64,000 bases of DNA. Source: an uncultured Bacilli bacterium (lineage in GTDB: Bacteria; Bacillota_I; Bacilli_A; RF39; UBA660). The stretch's first letter is position 1, and each line of letters opens with the position of its first letter. Both the position numbers and the translations under genes were made by a program. The notes under the pieces were generated by a model that saw only the letters and a list, made by a program, of their open reading frames with translations, was not told the DNA's origin and did not search any database. Below are positions 32,076-40,547 of this stretch, one piece after another. The DNA is taken from assembly GCA_934086485.1 (NCBI GenBank), contig CAKOIF010000007.1, forward strand, positions 4,021-68,020, read 5' to 3'.

Positions 32076-32175
32076 ACACATTCCTCCTTTCCATTGAAAT
32101 CAAAGATGCAAAATTACACCCAAAACCCTCTGGACTGTTGGAAAGGTAACGCCATTCCTGCACGTTCAAGTAAGT

Positions 32176-32203
32176 ATTATACATATTAAAAAGTCTATTG
32201 CAA
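32176..32203 (-). promoter_or_regulatory. Promoter of toxin-like gene, locus 1
   Basis: Minus strand TTGCAA, 16 bases, TATAAT. The same spacing is found in loci 2 and 4. Confidence 0.65.
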
Positions 32204-32353
32204 GTAATTCGACAAAACATATCAAAATAAGACATGAATTTATTATAAAAACATAAAATTAGCATAGAAAAATGTTATTTTTTTTGAGTAAAGAAAAAAA
32301 TACTGGAATAGTTAATAATACCAATATTTACCTTGTTCGTTTTTTCTCTTATC

Positions 32354-32476
32354 ATATAGATTTGAGAAATATGAGACTAGAAAAAATCGTTAATATGACT
32401 TGAAAAATATATAAAAAAATGATTAAATTATAATGAAAGTAACGTAAATACGAGGGCGTTTTTTTCAAATCTATAT
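32354..32476. promoter_or_regulatory. Invertible promoter cassette B, core facing the gene
   Basis: Inverted repeat ATATAGATTTGA (32354-32365) and TCAAATCTATAT (32465-32476) with imperfect extensions, flanking a 99-bp core. On the plus strand the core reads TTGAAA (32400), 23 bases, TATAAT (32429-32434), and GTAAATAC near its end. This is the reverse orientation of cassettes A, D, E and F. The promoter-like core points to the gene at 32524, an apparent ON state. Confidence 0.65.
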
Positions 32477-32523
32477 AATTTAAGAAAACAAGTTCCTGTA
32501 TTTATATGGGATAGGAGAGTATC

Positions 32524-34017
32524 ATGGAAAAAAATATTAATATAAAAATAATGGGAGTGTTTGCATCGATGTTATTACTTGTAATAATAGTAACAGCATC
32601 ATTTGCATATTTTGGCTCATTTAATGTAAATTTAAATAATAATGTAGCAGTAAATGTAAATGCATATAGTCCTGGGGATGCAGTATTTACATCAAATGCG
32701 ACACAGTTAAATTTGCAAGTACCTGCAGCAAATATGAGTCAGACAGTAGCAGATAATTCAATTGCAGCTGCCTCAAATACGGCAATACTTTCAGTAAATT
32801 TAACTGGAGCAGCTGATTTACTTACAACTTGTACTTATGACATAGTTTATGAATATGACAGTGGTTCTTATATCTATGGTGGAACTGGAACAAATCACGT
32901 AAGTAAAAATGGAGATAAAGAAATTACATTACAAGTAACAAATGTAAATGGAACAAATAATTTTGCAAGTGAAAAGAATTTTGTTTATGATTCTAGTTGG
33001 AGTGGATTAAAAAGAACACTAGTAAGTGGAGCAACAATATCAAGTACTGGAACCCTTACTTCACAAAATATATCTATAACAGGAAAATATTATAATTTAA
33101 CAATATCACAATCATCTTTGGAGGGAAAAACTTTTACAGGAAAGATATATGTAACAAATCATAGCTGTAGTACAAGTGAATTACCTGGTATCCCGATAAC
33201 ATCATTAATGTCTACATCAACACAAGATGTACATAATTCAAATGGATTTCGTTATAAGGGAGCGAATCCAAATAATTATATTTGTTTAGATAATCAAAAA
33301 AGTGGAAGCTGTAGTGATAGTTCATTATTATTTAGAATAATAGGCTTATTTGATGAAGATACTTCAAACGATGAAACAAATAGTAGTGGTATAAAGAAAT
33401 TATTAAAAGTATTGGATACTAATGGATATGGTGGAACAAATGGTAAAAAATGGGGAAGTTCAAATAACTGGAGTTCATCAACACTTAATACCTCTTTAAA
33501 TAGTGATTATATTAATAGTATTATAAATTTAAATTCAAAATTAACTGATTTAATATTAAATGCAAAATGGCATCTTGGTTCAATAGATAATTCTAGTTAT
33601 AAATCTTCTTCAATGTTTGCTTTGGAAAGAGCACCATATAATACTAGTGGTAGTTCGGCAAATTTAACAAGTGGAAATCCAGAGACTATATATGCAAAAA
33701 TTGGAATCATTTATCCTAGTGATTTTGCTTATTCTTTTGAAGATGACATAGATTTTAGTCAAGATGTTGTAACAAGTTTGGTAGAAAATAGTTGGATATA
33801 TAATAATCAAACGTTTGTAGGTGGAATGTTTTGGACAATTTCACCGGGGATGATGAATAATACTGCCACTTTAATTACATCCAACGGGAAGATTACTTCT
33901 TCTATGCAATTAGTTATGGGAACTTATGGAATAAATCCAACATTTTATTTAGATGCAGAAGCAATAAATATAGTTGGAGGAACAGGAACTTCAACAGATC
34001 CATATCATATAGGCTAA
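32524..34017 (+). CDS. Surface protein B, SipW-type signal
   Basis: 497 residues. The export signal ends TASFAYFGSF and is followed by the beta-rich module shared with proteins A and C (NLNNNVAVNVNAYSPGDAVF, TQLNLQVPAANMS). The second half differs from A: SGSCSDSSLLFRIIGLFDED, KWHLGS, FWTISPG, then a C-terminal FYLDAEAI and GGTGTSTDPYHIG. The W-T-x-S-P to G-x-N-P segment corresponds to the hypervariable stretch of the other family but is not adenine-poor. No sortase LPxTG motif is seen. GGATAGGAG precedes the ATG. The closest paralogue is the gene at 34729. A surface fibre or adhesin role is inferred. Confidence 0.75.
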   Translation: MEKNINIKIMGVFASMLLLVIIVTASFAYFGSFNVNLNNNVAVNVNAYSPGDAVFTSNATQLNLQVPAANMSQTVADNSIAAASNTAILSVNLTGAADLLTTCTYDIVYEYDSGSYIYGGTGTNHVSKNGDKEITLQVTNVNGTNNFASEKNFVYDSSWSGLKRTLVSGATISSTGTLTSQNISITGKYYNLTISQSSLEGKTFTGKIYVTNHSCSTSELPGIPITSLMSTSTQDVHNSNGFRYKGANPNNYICLDNQKSGSCSDSSLLFRIIGLFDEDTSNDETNSSGIKKLLKVLDTNGYGGTNGKKWGSSNNWSSSTLNTSLNSDYINSIINLNSKLTDLILNAKWHLGSIDNSSYKSSSMFALERAPYNTSGSSANLTSGNPETIYAKIGIIYPSDFAYSFEDDIDFSQDVVTSLVENSWIYNNQTFVGGMFWTISPGMMNNTATLITSNGKITSSMQLVMGTYGINPTFYLDAEAINIVGGTGTSTDPYHIG

Positions 34018-34020
34018 AAA

Positions 34021-34047
34021 AATGCAACTTTAGGTACTTGCATAAAT
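34021..34047. terminator. Shared terminator of surface gene B and toxin-like locus 2
   Basis: ATGCAA/TTGCAT arms with AAAAAAA on the left give a clear minus-strand terminator (seven T) and a weaker one for the plus strand. Confidence 0.6.
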
Positions 34048-34067
34048 GTATAAATAAATGATATATT
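34038..34067 (+). promoter_or_regulatory. Promoter of antisense RNA, locus 2
   Basis: TTGCAT, 18 bases, TATATT. Confidence 0.6.
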
Positions 34068-34073
34068 AATAGT

Positions 34074-34202
34074 AAGGAACGTGCAAGATATCACGTTACC
34101 TAAAATTTCTTGAAGATAGCGTTATCCTATATACTAGAAATCAAAAGTTGCAATAAGCAAATAATGAACTCTATTATACTAAGGATGACGCTTCTTATTT
34201 TA
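34074..34202 (+). ncRNA. Antitoxin-like antisense RNA, locus 2
   Basis: Nearly identical to locus 1: GAACGTGCAAGATATCACG start, GCGTTATCC/GGATGACGC terminal stem, TTCTTATTTT end. Antisense to the 3' half of the peptide gene at 34127. Confidence 0.55.
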
Positions 34203-34273
34203 TCTTGATTTGTTACTACCAAGCAAAATAATATGATCCAGATTAGTAGTTTTTCATACGTCCTCTTTTTCAC
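34127..34273 (-). CDS. Small membrane peptide, type I toxin-like, locus 2
   Basis: 48 residues, the same start logic as locus 1 (AAAGGAGG, 7 bases, GTG). It differs from locus 1 by one residue, Arg to Leu in the RSVIxSIIEF segment, with five silent changes besides. The hydrophobic helix LLIWIILFCLVV and the C-terminal LLQLLISSI are unchanged. It lies between surface genes B and C, convergent to its antisense RNA. The toxin role is inferred from layout. Confidence 0.6.
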   Translation of the reverse strand: MKKRTYEKLLIWIILFCLVVTNQDKIRSVILSIIEFIICLLQLLISSI

Positions 34274-34373
34274 ACACATTCCTCCTTTCCATTGAAATCA
34301 AAGATGCAAAATTACACCCAAAACCCTCTGGACTGTTGGAAAGGTAACGCCATTCCTGCACGTTCAAGTAGTT

Positions 34374-34401
34374 ATTATACATATAAAAATTACTATTGAT
34401 A
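34374..34401 (-). promoter_or_regulatory. Promoter of toxin-like gene, locus 2
   Basis: Minus strand TATCAA, 16 bases, TATAAT. The -35 is weaker than in loci 1 and 4. Confidence 0.55.
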
Positions 34402-34460
34402 GCGATTCGACAAAACAAGACAAAATATGCTACAAATTTATAAAAAATATATAATAAAAC

Positions 34461-34493
34461 GGTTTATCATTTTCAATTTGATAAACTTTTTTT
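34461..34493 (+). terminator. Orphan terminator upstream of cassette C
   Basis: GTTTATCA and TTGATAAAC arms with a T run. No gene ends here on the plus strand, so it may be a relic of a lost upstream gene or insulation for the cassette. Confidence 0.5.
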
Positions 34494-34557
34494 AATAATT
34501 TAACAATTTATTTAAAGTCCCACAAACCCAGTATTTTCCTAGCATCATTTTTCCTAT

Positions 34558-34686
34558 ATCATATACTTTTAGGAAAATAGAGGCCCCATTTTTAGTTAAA
34601 AGGGCTTGAAAATCACTCAAAAAAATGGTTAAATTATAGTGATGATAGCGTAAACACTGGGGTCAGTTTTCCTAAAAGTATATGAT
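34558..34686. promoter_or_regulatory. Invertible promoter cassette C, core facing the gene
   Basis: A perfect 20-bp inverted repeat ATCATATACTTTTAGGAAAA (34558-34577) with its complement at 34667-34686 flanks an 89-bp core. The core reads TTGAAA (34606), 23 bases, TATAGT (34635-34640) toward the gene, the same orientation as B. The left flank carries CACAAACCCAGTATTTTCC and the right flank GTATTTATAAGGGATTGGAG. Confidence 0.75.
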
Positions 34687-34728
34687 TTGCGAAAATAGAC
34701 CCTCGTATTTATAAGGGATTGGAGGATT

Positions 34729-36324
34729 ATGGAAAAAAATAATAATATAAAAATTATGACTGTATTTGCTAGTTTGCTATTACTTATAATAGTGGTATCA
34801 GCGTCATTTGCATATTTTGGCTCATTTAATGTAAATTTAAATAATAATGTAGCAGTAAATGTAAATGCATATAGTCCTGGAAATGCAGTATTTACTTCGA
34901 ATGCAACCCAGTTAAATTTGCAAGTACCAGCAGCAAATATGAGTCAGCTTTTAAATGGAACTTTAGCTGCAGAAAATACTGCAACATTAACAGTAAATTT
35001 AACTGGATCAGCAAATTTACTAACAACTTGTACATATGACATAGTATATGAATATGATGATGGTTCATATATTTATGGAGGTACAGGAACAAATCACGTA
35101 AGTAAGAATGGTGATAAAGAAATCACATTACAGGTAGCAAATGTAGGCGGTACAAATAACTTTGCAAGTGAAAAGAATTTTGATTATGATTCAAGTTGGT
35201 CGAATAACAAAAGAACACTTGTAAGTGGAGCAACTATTTCAAGTAACGGAACACTTACTACACAAAATATATCAATAATAGGAAAATTTTATAATTTAAA
35301 TGTATCACAAGAAAGTATAGGAGGAAAAGAGTTTACTGGAAAGATATATGTAACAAATAATAGTTGTAAAATATCTGATGGAATGCCGATAACAACATTA
35401 ATGTCTACATCCGCGCCAGATGTATATGATGAAAATGGTATGAGATATGAAGGAGCAAATCCAAATAATTATGTTTGCTTAGATAATCAAAAAAGTGGAA
35501 GTTGTAGTGATAGTTCATTATTATTTAGAATAATAGGCTTATTTGATGAAGAATACTCTAATGATGGAACAAATAGTGCTGGTACAAAAAAGTTTCTAAA
35601 AGTTTTAGATACTAATAATTATGGAGGAACTACTGGTACATATTGGAATACTAGAGAATCAACAGTAAACAGTTCAAATAATAGTAAAGAATATTCCATA
35701 TCTTTTCTAAATACTACAAAAAAATATGATGTTCAACTTACTGCTGGAAGTATATGTGGTGGCGCGGCAAGTGATTGGACAATTTCCTATTTGAAAAATG
35801 AGTTAAATGGCTCATATAAAACAAGTTTATTAAATAATACTAATGTTAATAATCTAATTTCAAATTCATTATTAAAAACTAAATGGCATTTAGGAGGCCT
35901 TGGAACAGGTGATGAAAATTATAAAACGGTTTCTGATATATATATATTAGAAAGAGATAATACAAGTTCCATTTATGAAACAGTTGGGTTAATATATTTA
36001 AGTGATTATGTTTATGCAAATAATGGAGGTGAATCCATTACAAAAGATGAGTGTAGAAATTCAAGTATAGGTGATAATGTCAATTGTATTAATAATTGGA
36101 TTTTAAAATCTGCTGTATTTGTAAATAATTATGAATGGACTTTGATGACACCTACAAATGGTGGCTGTAGCGTATTTGTATTTGATAATTCAAATGATAT
36201 ATCATATACTGATGATATTGACGGTCTTAAATATGCTGCACGTCCAACATTTTATTTAGATGCCGAGTCAATAAAGATAGTTGGAGGTACAGGAACATCA
36301 ACAGATCCATATCATATTGGCTAA
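34729..36324 (+). CDS. Surface protein C, SipW-type signal
   Basis: 531 residues, ATG after ATTGGAGG. Same architecture as protein B: export signal ending SASFAYFGSF, the N-terminal beta-rich module, SGSCSDSSLLFRIIGLFDEE, KWHLGGLG, EWTLMTP, AARPTFYLDAESIKIVGGTG and a DPYHIG end. Between FLKVLDT and KWHLG it has an extra block absent from B (WNTRESTVNSS, YDVQLTAGSICGGAASDW). The variable W-to-ARP segment is Asn/Asp-rich. The start of the gene is nearly identical to that of gene B over the first 60 codons, compatible with gene conversion. Its function is inferred as a surface structure. Confidence 0.75.
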   Translation: MEKNNNIKIMTVFASLLLLIIVVSASFAYFGSFNVNLNNNVAVNVNAYSPGNAVFTSNATQLNLQVPAANMSQLLNGTLAAENTATLTVNLTGSANLLTTCTYDIVYEYDDGSYIYGGTGTNHVSKNGDKEITLQVANVGGTNNFASEKNFDYDSSWSNNKRTLVSGATISSNGTLTTQNISIIGKFYNLNVSQESIGGKEFTGKIYVTNNSCKISDGMPITTLMSTSAPDVYDENGMRYEGANPNNYVCLDNQKSGSCSDSSLLFRIIGLFDEEYSNDGTNSAGTKKFLKVLDTNNYGGTTGTYWNTRESTVNSSNNSKEYSISFLNTTKKYDVQLTAGSICGGAASDWTISYLKNELNGSYKTSLLNNTNVNNLISNSLLKTKWHLGGLGTGDENYKTVSDIYILERDNTSSIYETVGLIYLSDYVYANNGGESITKDECRNSSIGDNVNCINNWILKSAVFVNNYEWTLMTPTNGGCSVFVFDNSNDISYTDDIDGLKYAARPTFYLDAESIKIVGGTGTSTDPYHIG

Positions 36325-36343
36325 AAAATACAAGTATAGGTAC

Positions 36344-36373
36344 TTGTATAAATATATAAAAAAATGTTATACT
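36344..36373 (+). promoter_or_regulatory. Promoter of antisense RNA, remnant locus 3
   Basis: TTGTAT, 18 bases, TATACT; a better -10 than the other copies. Confidence 0.6.
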
Positions 36374-36379
36374 ATAAAT

Positions 36380-36505
36380 AGGTGAGCGAGTTAAAATGTT
36401 AACGTCACCAATTGTTTAGATTGGAAACGCCTATTCAGCAGAAGATGGCTAAAAAAGTCTTTTTTAGAATTTTATAAAAAATTGGATGGCGTTTTCTATT
36501 TTATT
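36380..36505 (+). ncRNA. Antisense RNA of remnant locus 3
   Basis: Diverged copy: 5' hairpin GGTGA/TCACC enclosing GTTAA/TTAAC, and terminal stem AACGCC/GGCGTT followed by TTCTATTTTATT. Promoter and folding are kept though the opposite-strand peptide is degraded, so the RNA may still act in trans on related loci. Confidence 0.45.
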
Positions 36506-36514
36506 AGTGCTCAT
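36464..36514 (-). pseudogene. Degraded toxin-like peptide, locus 3
   Basis: A 16-residue frame, MSTNKIENAIQFFIKF, occupies the position of the C-terminal helix of the peptides at 31929 and 34127. The upstream coding part and ribosome site are gone. Confidence 0.4.
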
Positions 36515-36636
36515 CAAACAAATCAGAAATAGTATGCATAAAAACTTGAAAAATTGTACAATTTATAATGCAAAAGAAAAGAAAAAGGTAGCAAAAGTTA
36601 CTTTTTTTTTGTATAATAATTTTGAGGTGAAAGAAA

Positions 36637-37827
36637 ATGAAAATATTATCAATAAACGCAGGTAGTTCATCATTAAAATTTACTTTATTTGAATTACCAA
36701 AAACTGAGGCTATTGCAAGTGGTGTATTTGAAAAAATAGGCCTAAAAGATAGTTTCTATACAATTAAATATGATGGAGAAAAAACAAGAAAAGAAGTATA
36801 TTTAAAGGATCATTCTGTAGCAGTAGACTGCTTAATTAAAGATTTAGTAGATATGCACATTGTTTCTTCATTAAATGAAATCGAAGGAATAGGTCATAGA
36901 ATTCTACACGGAGGAGCAGAGTTTACTCATCCAGTAGTTTTAAATGAAGATGTAGTTGCAAGAATTAGTAAATATAATGAACTTGGACCACTTCATAATC
37001 CAGCAAACCTTCTTGGAGTTGAGGCATTTATGAAAGCTCTTCCTGGAGTAATAAATGTTGGTGTTTTTGATACAGGATTCCATCAAACAATGGATGAAGA
37101 ACATTTCTTATATCCAGTACCTTATGAATGGTATGAAAAATATGGTGTAAGAAAATATGGTTTCCACGGAACAAGTCATAGATTTGTATATGGAGAACTT
37201 TGCAAAAAACTTGAAAATGAAGAATTAAAAGTTATTACTTGTCATATTGGAAATGGTGCATCACTATGTGCAATTGATGAAGGTAAAGTAGTAGATACTT
37301 CAATGGGATTTACTCCACTTGCAGGTGTTATGATGGGAACAAGATGTGGTGATATCGATCCATCTATTTTAGAATATGTATGTAACAAAACTGGTAAAAC
37401 TATTTCTGAAATTACTAATGATTTAAATAAGAAGAGTGGTTTTTTAGGAGTATCAGGAATATCATCAGATGCAAGAGATGTTGAAAATGCCGCAATGGAA
37501 GGAAATAAAATGGCTGTTTTAGCGGAAAATATGTATGCTCAAAAAATCGCTAATTATATTGCTGTGTATAACAATATGCTTGGTGGAGCTGATGCTATTG
37601 TATTTACTGCTGGTGTTGGTGAAAACAGTGCAAGAATGAGAAAAATGGTTGTAGATAGAATCAAGTCATTAGGTGTAAAACTTGATGATACATTAAATAA
37701 TGTTCGTGGAGAATATAAGAAAATTTCTGCTGAAGACTCTAGTATTCCAGTTTATATTTTACCAACTAATGAAGAACTTTTAATTGCCCAAGATACAATG
37801 AAGTTAAAAATTGAAATGGGTGATTAA
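36637..37827 (+). CDS. ackA: Acetate kinase
   Basis: Converts acetyl phosphate and ADP to acetate and ATP, the ATP-yielding step of mixed-acid fermentation. Motifs: ILSINAGSSSLKFTLFELP at the N-terminus, GHRILHGGAEFTHPVV, VFDTGFHQTM, YGFHGTSHRFVY, GNGASLCAIDEGK and FTAGVGENSARMR. 396 residues, normal. GAGGTGAAAG is the ribosome site. nrnA begins within its last codons, so the genes are coupled. No phosphotransacetylase gene is in the window. Confidence 0.96.
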   Translation: MKILSINAGSSSLKFTLFELPKTEAIASGVFEKIGLKDSFYTIKYDGEKTRKEVYLKDHSVAVDCLIKDLVDMHIVSSLNEIEGIGHRILHGGAEFTHPVVLNEDVVARISKYNELGPLHNPANLLGVEAFMKALPGVINVGVFDTGFHQTMDEEHFLYPVPYEWYEKYGVRKYGFHGTSHRFVYGELCKKLENEELKVITCHIGNGASLCAIDEGKVVDTSMGFTPLAGVMMGTRCGDIDPSILEYVCNKTGKTISEITNDLNKKSGFLGVSGISSDARDVENAAMEGNKMAVLAENMYAQKIANYIAVYNNMLGGADAIVFTAGVGENSARMRKMVVDRIKSLGVKLDDTLNNVRGEYKKISAEDSSIPVYILPTNEELLIAQDTMKLKIEMGD

Positions 37828-38797
37828 TATAAATAAGGATGTATACAAAAAAATATTTAAATTAATTAAAAAATATGATGAAATAGTTCTTGCTAGACAT
37901 ATTGGACCAGATCCAGATGCCGTTGCAAGTCAAATTGCTCTTCGTGACTCTATTAAACTTACATTCCCAAATAAAAGAGTATATGCAGTCGGTGCGGGTG
38001 TAAGTAAATTTAAGTACTTAGGCTCTTTAGACAAACCTGATTTTAATAGTTTAACAAATAGTCTTTTGATAGTACTTGATGTACCTAACTTCTATAGAAT
38101 AGATGGAGCTGACGATTTAGATTATAAAGATATAGTTAAAATAGATCATCACCCTAAAGAGGATATTATAGGTACAGCGGATTTTACATCAAGTGATTAT
38201 TCCTCAACATGTGAAATGGTTGCAAATCTTATTTATGAAACAAAACTTGTTATGGATAAAGATATTGCTGAAAAACTATTTTTAGGAATTGTTTCTGATA
38301 GTGAGAGATTTTTATTTAAAAATACTACTGCTGGAACATTTGAAATGGCTGCAAAATTATGTAAAGATTATAATCTTGATTTTACAAATCTTTATGCAAA
38401 TCTATACCAAAAAAGTTTTAATGAATGTAAGTTTGAGGCTTATATAATAAATAATTTAATAATTACTGATAATAAGTTTGGATATATTTTAATTGATAAT
38501 AAAGTAGTCGAAGAATATAAAGTAGATTTATCTGCGGCATCAGTACTTATAAACAATTTTAATTTTATTGAGGAATTAAATGTATGGTGTTTTATTACCT
38601 ATGATGAAAGAAATGAAATATATAAAGTAAATATTCGTTCAAGAGGACCTATTATTAATGAAGTTGCCTCTAAATATAATGGTGGTGGACATCAATATGC
38701 ATCTGGAGCAAGAATAAGTGAAAAGAAAGATGTTGATGCTTTAATAAAAGATTTAGATGAAGTAGCATCAAATTATCTTGCTGAGGAACAAAATTAA
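37811..38797 (+). CDS. nrnA: Bifunctional oligoribonuclease/PAP phosphatase (DHH family)
   Basis: Mn-dependent phosphoesterase degrading nanoRNAs and pAp. The DHH motif is KIDHHPKEDI near residue 110, with the upstream HIGPDPDAVASQIAL. The DHHA1 end carries NGGGHQYASGARIS. About 328 residues, normal for NrnA. The start is uncertain: TTG 37811 and GTG 37820 both lie within the last codons of ackA and neither has a clear ribosome site, so translational coupling is likely. The recX gene follows directly. Confidence 0.9.
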   Translation: MKWVININKDVYKKIFKLIKKYDEIVLARHIGPDPDAVASQIALRDSIKLTFPNKRVYAVGAGVSKFKYLGSLDKPDFNSLTNSLLIVLDVPNFYRIDGADDLDYKDIVKIDHHPKEDIIGTADFTSSDYSSTCEMVANLIYETKLVMDKDIAEKLFLGIVSDSERFLFKNTTAGTFEMAAKLCKDYNLDFTNLYANLYQKSFNECKFEAYIINNLIITDNKFGYILIDNKVVEEYKVDLSAASVLINNFNFIEELNVWCFITYDERNEIYKVNIRSRGPIINEVASKYNGGGHQYASGARISEKKDVDALIKDLDEVASNYLAEEQN

Positions 38798-38799
38798 AC

Positions 38800-39519
38800 T
38801 TGAAAATAACTAGTATAAAATTAAATAAAAATGGTAAGTATGTAGTAACAATTGATAATGAAAAATATAATTTATATCAAGATACTATTTTAAAATACTT
38901 ACTTTTTTCTAAAAAAGAAATTGATAAAACTTTATTTGAAAATATAATAAAGGATAATAACTTCTATGATGCATATTATAAAATTATTAAATTTGTAAGT
39001 ATTCGTCTTCGAACTGAAAATGAAATTAGAAAGAAACTTAATACTTTATTTATTTTAAAAAAAGATCAAGATAAAATAATTAATAAACTAAAAGAGCAAG
39101 GCTACTTAAATGATGAATTATATATAAAATCATATATAAATGATAAAATTAATCTTTCTTTAGAGGGACCAGAAAAAGTAAAAAGAGATTTATTAAAAAA
39201 TGGTTTTAAAAAGGAAGACATTTTAAAATATTTATGTTTATTTGAGGATATTAATGAAGAGAGAATAAATAAAATAATTAATAAAAAACTTAAAGCAAAT
39301 CATAACTTATCTAAAAAAATGTTTATTGTTAAAGTAGGGAATGATTTAAGAAATTTAGGTTATACCAATTATAGAGAAATACTTGATAATATTGATTTTG
39401 ATGATAAAGATATTTATCAAAAAGAATATGATAAAATATATAATAAACTTATAAAAAAATATCCACCTGAAAAGGCAGATATTCTTACAAAACAAAAACT
39501 TTATACAAAAGGATTTTAA
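38800..39519 (+). CDS. recX: Recombination regulator RecX
   Basis: 239 residues. It contains the tandem three-helix RecX repeats: IKFVSIRLRTENEIRKKLN, LKEQGYLNDELYIKSYINDK, then GPEKVKRDLLKNGFKKEDIL. RecX binds RecA filaments and limits their activity. The start is TTG at 38800, 2 bases after the nrnA stop. The next gene is convergent, across a bidirectional terminator. recA itself is not in the window. Confidence 0.85.
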   Translation: MKITSIKLNKNGKYVVTIDNEKYNLYQDTILKYLLFSKKEIDKTLFENIIKDNNFYDAYYKIIKFVSIRLRTENEIRKKLNTLFILKKDQDKIINKLKEQGYLNDELYIKSYINDKINLSLEGPEKVKRDLLKNGFKKEDILKYLCLFEDINEERINKIINKKLKANHNLSKKMFIVKVGNDLRNLGYTNYREILDNIDFDDKDIYQKEYDKIYNKLIKKYPPEKADILTKQKLYTKGF

Positions 39520-39550
39520 AAAACATCAGTTTTGGCTGATGTTTTAATTT
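39519..39550. terminator. Bidirectional terminator
   Basis: AAACATCAG and CTGATGTTT arms with A and T tracts on each side. Confidence 0.8.
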
Positions 39551-39942
39551 TAATTATTTTTTGTAACTTTGAATGTAACAGTGGCAGTTCCACCAGTTGC
39601 AATATCACTAAGATTAACAGTAAGTAGTCCATTAGAATTATTATATGTATACTGACTTGATGTAGCTGCTGAACCATTAATTGTAACACTATCTGGTACA
39701 AATGTAACAAGCGTAGTATCAAGAGTATCAGTAATTACTGGTGATGTATAAGTTTGTCCAGTAGTGTTATTAATAGTTAAAGTATAAGTAAGTTCACCAT
39801 CAGCCCAAGATGTTTTATCAGCACTTTTAACTGCGGTTAAACCGTTTATAACATTCACCTCCAGTGTATTCGAAGTAAGAGTAGTAGTTTGTCCATTTAT
39901 AGTTCCGGATACATTTGCTGTATTATTTAATTCATTTATCAA
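39550..39942 (-). CDS. Small DUF11-domain protein
   Basis: 130 residues without signal peptide or membrane helix. Nearly the whole protein is one DUF11-type beta-sandwich (SADKTSWADGELTYTLTINN, VITDTLDTTLVTFVPDSVTI, TVTFKV). The domain is usually found repeated in large surface or spore proteins, so a small export-less version is unusual. The start is TTG with GGAGGT 8 bases upstream. A related protein lies just upstream (40001). The neighbourhood has YjcZ-type spore peptides; incorporation into the spore surface is a guess. Confidence 0.7.
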   Translation of the reverse strand: MINELNNTANVSGTINGQTTTLTSNTLEVNVINGLTAVKSADKTSWADGELTYTLTINNTTGQTYTSPVITDTLDTTLVTFVPDSVTINGSAATSSQYTYNNSNGLLTVNLSDIATGGTATVTFKVTKNN

Positions 39943-40000
39943 TTTATTACCTCCATAATAATTATATGTTTTTAAAATTTTATTAATTAATTAAATAGTC

Positions 40001-40492
40001 CTATTTACGTGCAAAATTATTACAATTTCTAATTAAGATACTTGTTACTTTTACAGTGTTACTTGCTATATCATTTAAATATGCTGTATTATTTAATACA
40101 AAAACTTCATTTACTTTTTTAGAAACAGAGTAGGTAATTGTTACTATTTCATTTGCATTTATATTTAAATTATTAATTTCTAATTGACCTGTTGCTTTAT
40201 TATAAGTAAATGGTAAAGTACTTCCGTTTACTAAAACACTACTTGGTATAACATTTGCATATTTTGGATTAATAACATCTTTGAAAGTACCATTAATAAT
40301 ATTTGAATTTGAATTATTTGTGATTATAATTGAATATTTTAATATTCCATCTGACCAAATATTTTTATTAGCTAATTTAGATATAGAAAGTGGTGAACTT
40401 GGAACCTCAACAGAAATAATATTAGATGTTATAGTGGTATCTAAATTATTAATTTTACCAGTAACTAAAAAATTATTTAAAACAGTATTCAT
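40001..40492 (-). CDS. DUF11-domain protein, paralogue
   Basis: 163 residues, no signal peptide. Central DUF11-like domain: LSISKLANKNIWSDGILKYS, FKDVINPKYANVIPSSVLV, LNINANEIVTITYSV. Short unrelated N- and C-terminal extensions, the latter ending with a single Cys (IRNCNNFARK). GGAGG precedes the ATG. It is about 58 bases from the second DUF11 gene on the same strand and likely arose by duplication. The role is unknown; a spore or surface component is possible. Confidence 0.7.
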   Translation of the reverse strand: MNTVLNNFLVTGKINNLDTTITSNIISVEVPSSPLSISKLANKNIWSDGILKYSIIITNNSNSNIINGTFKDVINPKYANVIPSSVLVNGSTLPFTYNKATGQLEINNLNINANEIVTITYSVSKKVNEVFVLNNTAYLNDIASNTVKVTSILIRNCNNFARK

Positions 40493-40547
40493 AAACCTCC
40501 ATATTATAAAATATGCTTACATAAAAAAAGATATCATTATAGATACC

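Noticed and set aside
31839..32203. The toxin-like loci as miniature transposons because of their imperfect inverted ends
   Set aside because: The inverted ends lie inside transcripts and are explained by RNA pairing; no target duplications or transposase were seen. Spread by duplication remains possible.
32056..32265. A 69-residue minus-strand open frame over toxin-like locus 1
   Set aside because: It crosses the predicted promoter and leader, is in another frame than the conserved peptide, and is not kept in the other copies.
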